Part shown: in pieces, positions 6,266 to 6,418 of the stretch
Numbering within the stretch: the first letter of the stretch is position 1
Layout: every line of letters begins with the position of its first letter
From: Pseudomonadota bacterium
GTDB taxonomy: Bacteria > Pseudomonadota > Gammaproteobacteria > Pseudomonadales > Pseudohongiellaceae
Length of the DNA: 6,418 bases
Direction of reading: 5' to 3'
Assembly: GCA_022563075.1 (NCBI GenBank)
Contig: JADFOC010000166.1
Coordinates: 1 to 6,418 of the forward strand
The notes under the pieces: model-generated
What the model was told of the DNA's origin: nothing
Database searches by the model: none
What the model saw: the letters and a program-made list of their open reading frames with translations, nothing else
Program-made: the position numbers and the translations under genes

Positions 6266-6418
6266 AGGAAATGAGTCAAGTTTTCAATTTCTAGTCATGC
6301 AAAATGTTATTATTTGCGATATGTACATACTCAGTACTGGCCCATACGTTCTTGGTTAATTGTGGTCTTGTGTCATGATTGGCCTAGAATGGTGGTACTT
6401 TGTTTGTTTTTATCTAAG
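6266..6418. other. AT-rich tail with no supported gene
   Basis: Only very short frames are present. One starts at ATG 6271 after AAAGGAA and stops after 7 codons. A 24-codon hydrophobic frame at 6304-6378 is in the same phase. Neither is convincing as a gene, and no RNA gene or terminator is evident. Confidence 0.5.

Noticed and set aside
6271..6378. Mini frame MSQVFNF followed after an in-frame TAG by a hydrophobic 24-residue frame
   Set aside because: A good AAAGGAA precedes the ATG, but the frame stops after 7 codons and the second part has no start signal. Stop-codon read-through is not supported by anything visible.
1..6418. tRNA, rRNA, CRISPR array, insertion sequence or toxin-antitoxin pair
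   Set aside because: No tRNA-like cloverleaf, no regularly spaced direct repeats, no transposase or integrase motif and no recognisable toxin or antitoxin family was seen on either strand.

Overview
The window looks like chromosomal DNA from a proteobacterium, most likely a marine-type gammaproteobacterium. I infer this from mid-range GC, GC-leaning third positions in the main genes, Gram-negative style signal and anchor sequences, and gene types; no taxonomic marker is present, so the assignment is tentative.

Left half (1-3408, all on the minus strand): three tightly spaced genes read right to left and probably form one operon. First is a full-length fused CofG/CofH radical-SAM enzyme (FbiC, Fo synthase), which makes the deazaflavin core of cofactor F420. 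Next is a small protein with one N-terminal membrane anchor and a domain resembling the split-barrel, F420-dependent oxidoreductase group. Last is the N-terminal part of an NAD(P)-binding SDR/epimerase-like protein that runs off the left edge. The cluster suggests deazaflavin synthesis coupled to its use. The remaining F420 genes (cofC, cofD, cofE types) are not in the window and could lie further left. A 15-bp palindrome sits just upstream of fbiC and is a candidate operator.

Middle (3409-4154): about 750 bp without a convincing intact gene. Its left part is GC-rich, with partly open frames on both strands that look like worn gene remnants and a nested stem-loop. Its right part is AT-rich and probably holds the promoter of the next gene.

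Right half (4155-5955, plus strand): a secreted metal-dependent amidohydrolase with a complete set of metal ligands is followed 61 nt later by a small gamma-glutamylcyclotransferase-family protein. The two may be co-transcribed.

Right end (5956-6418): visibly AT-richer DNA with inverted repeats and one plausible 54-residue small ORF of unknown function. No RNA gene, CRISPR array, insertion sequence or recognisable mobile-element gene was seen.
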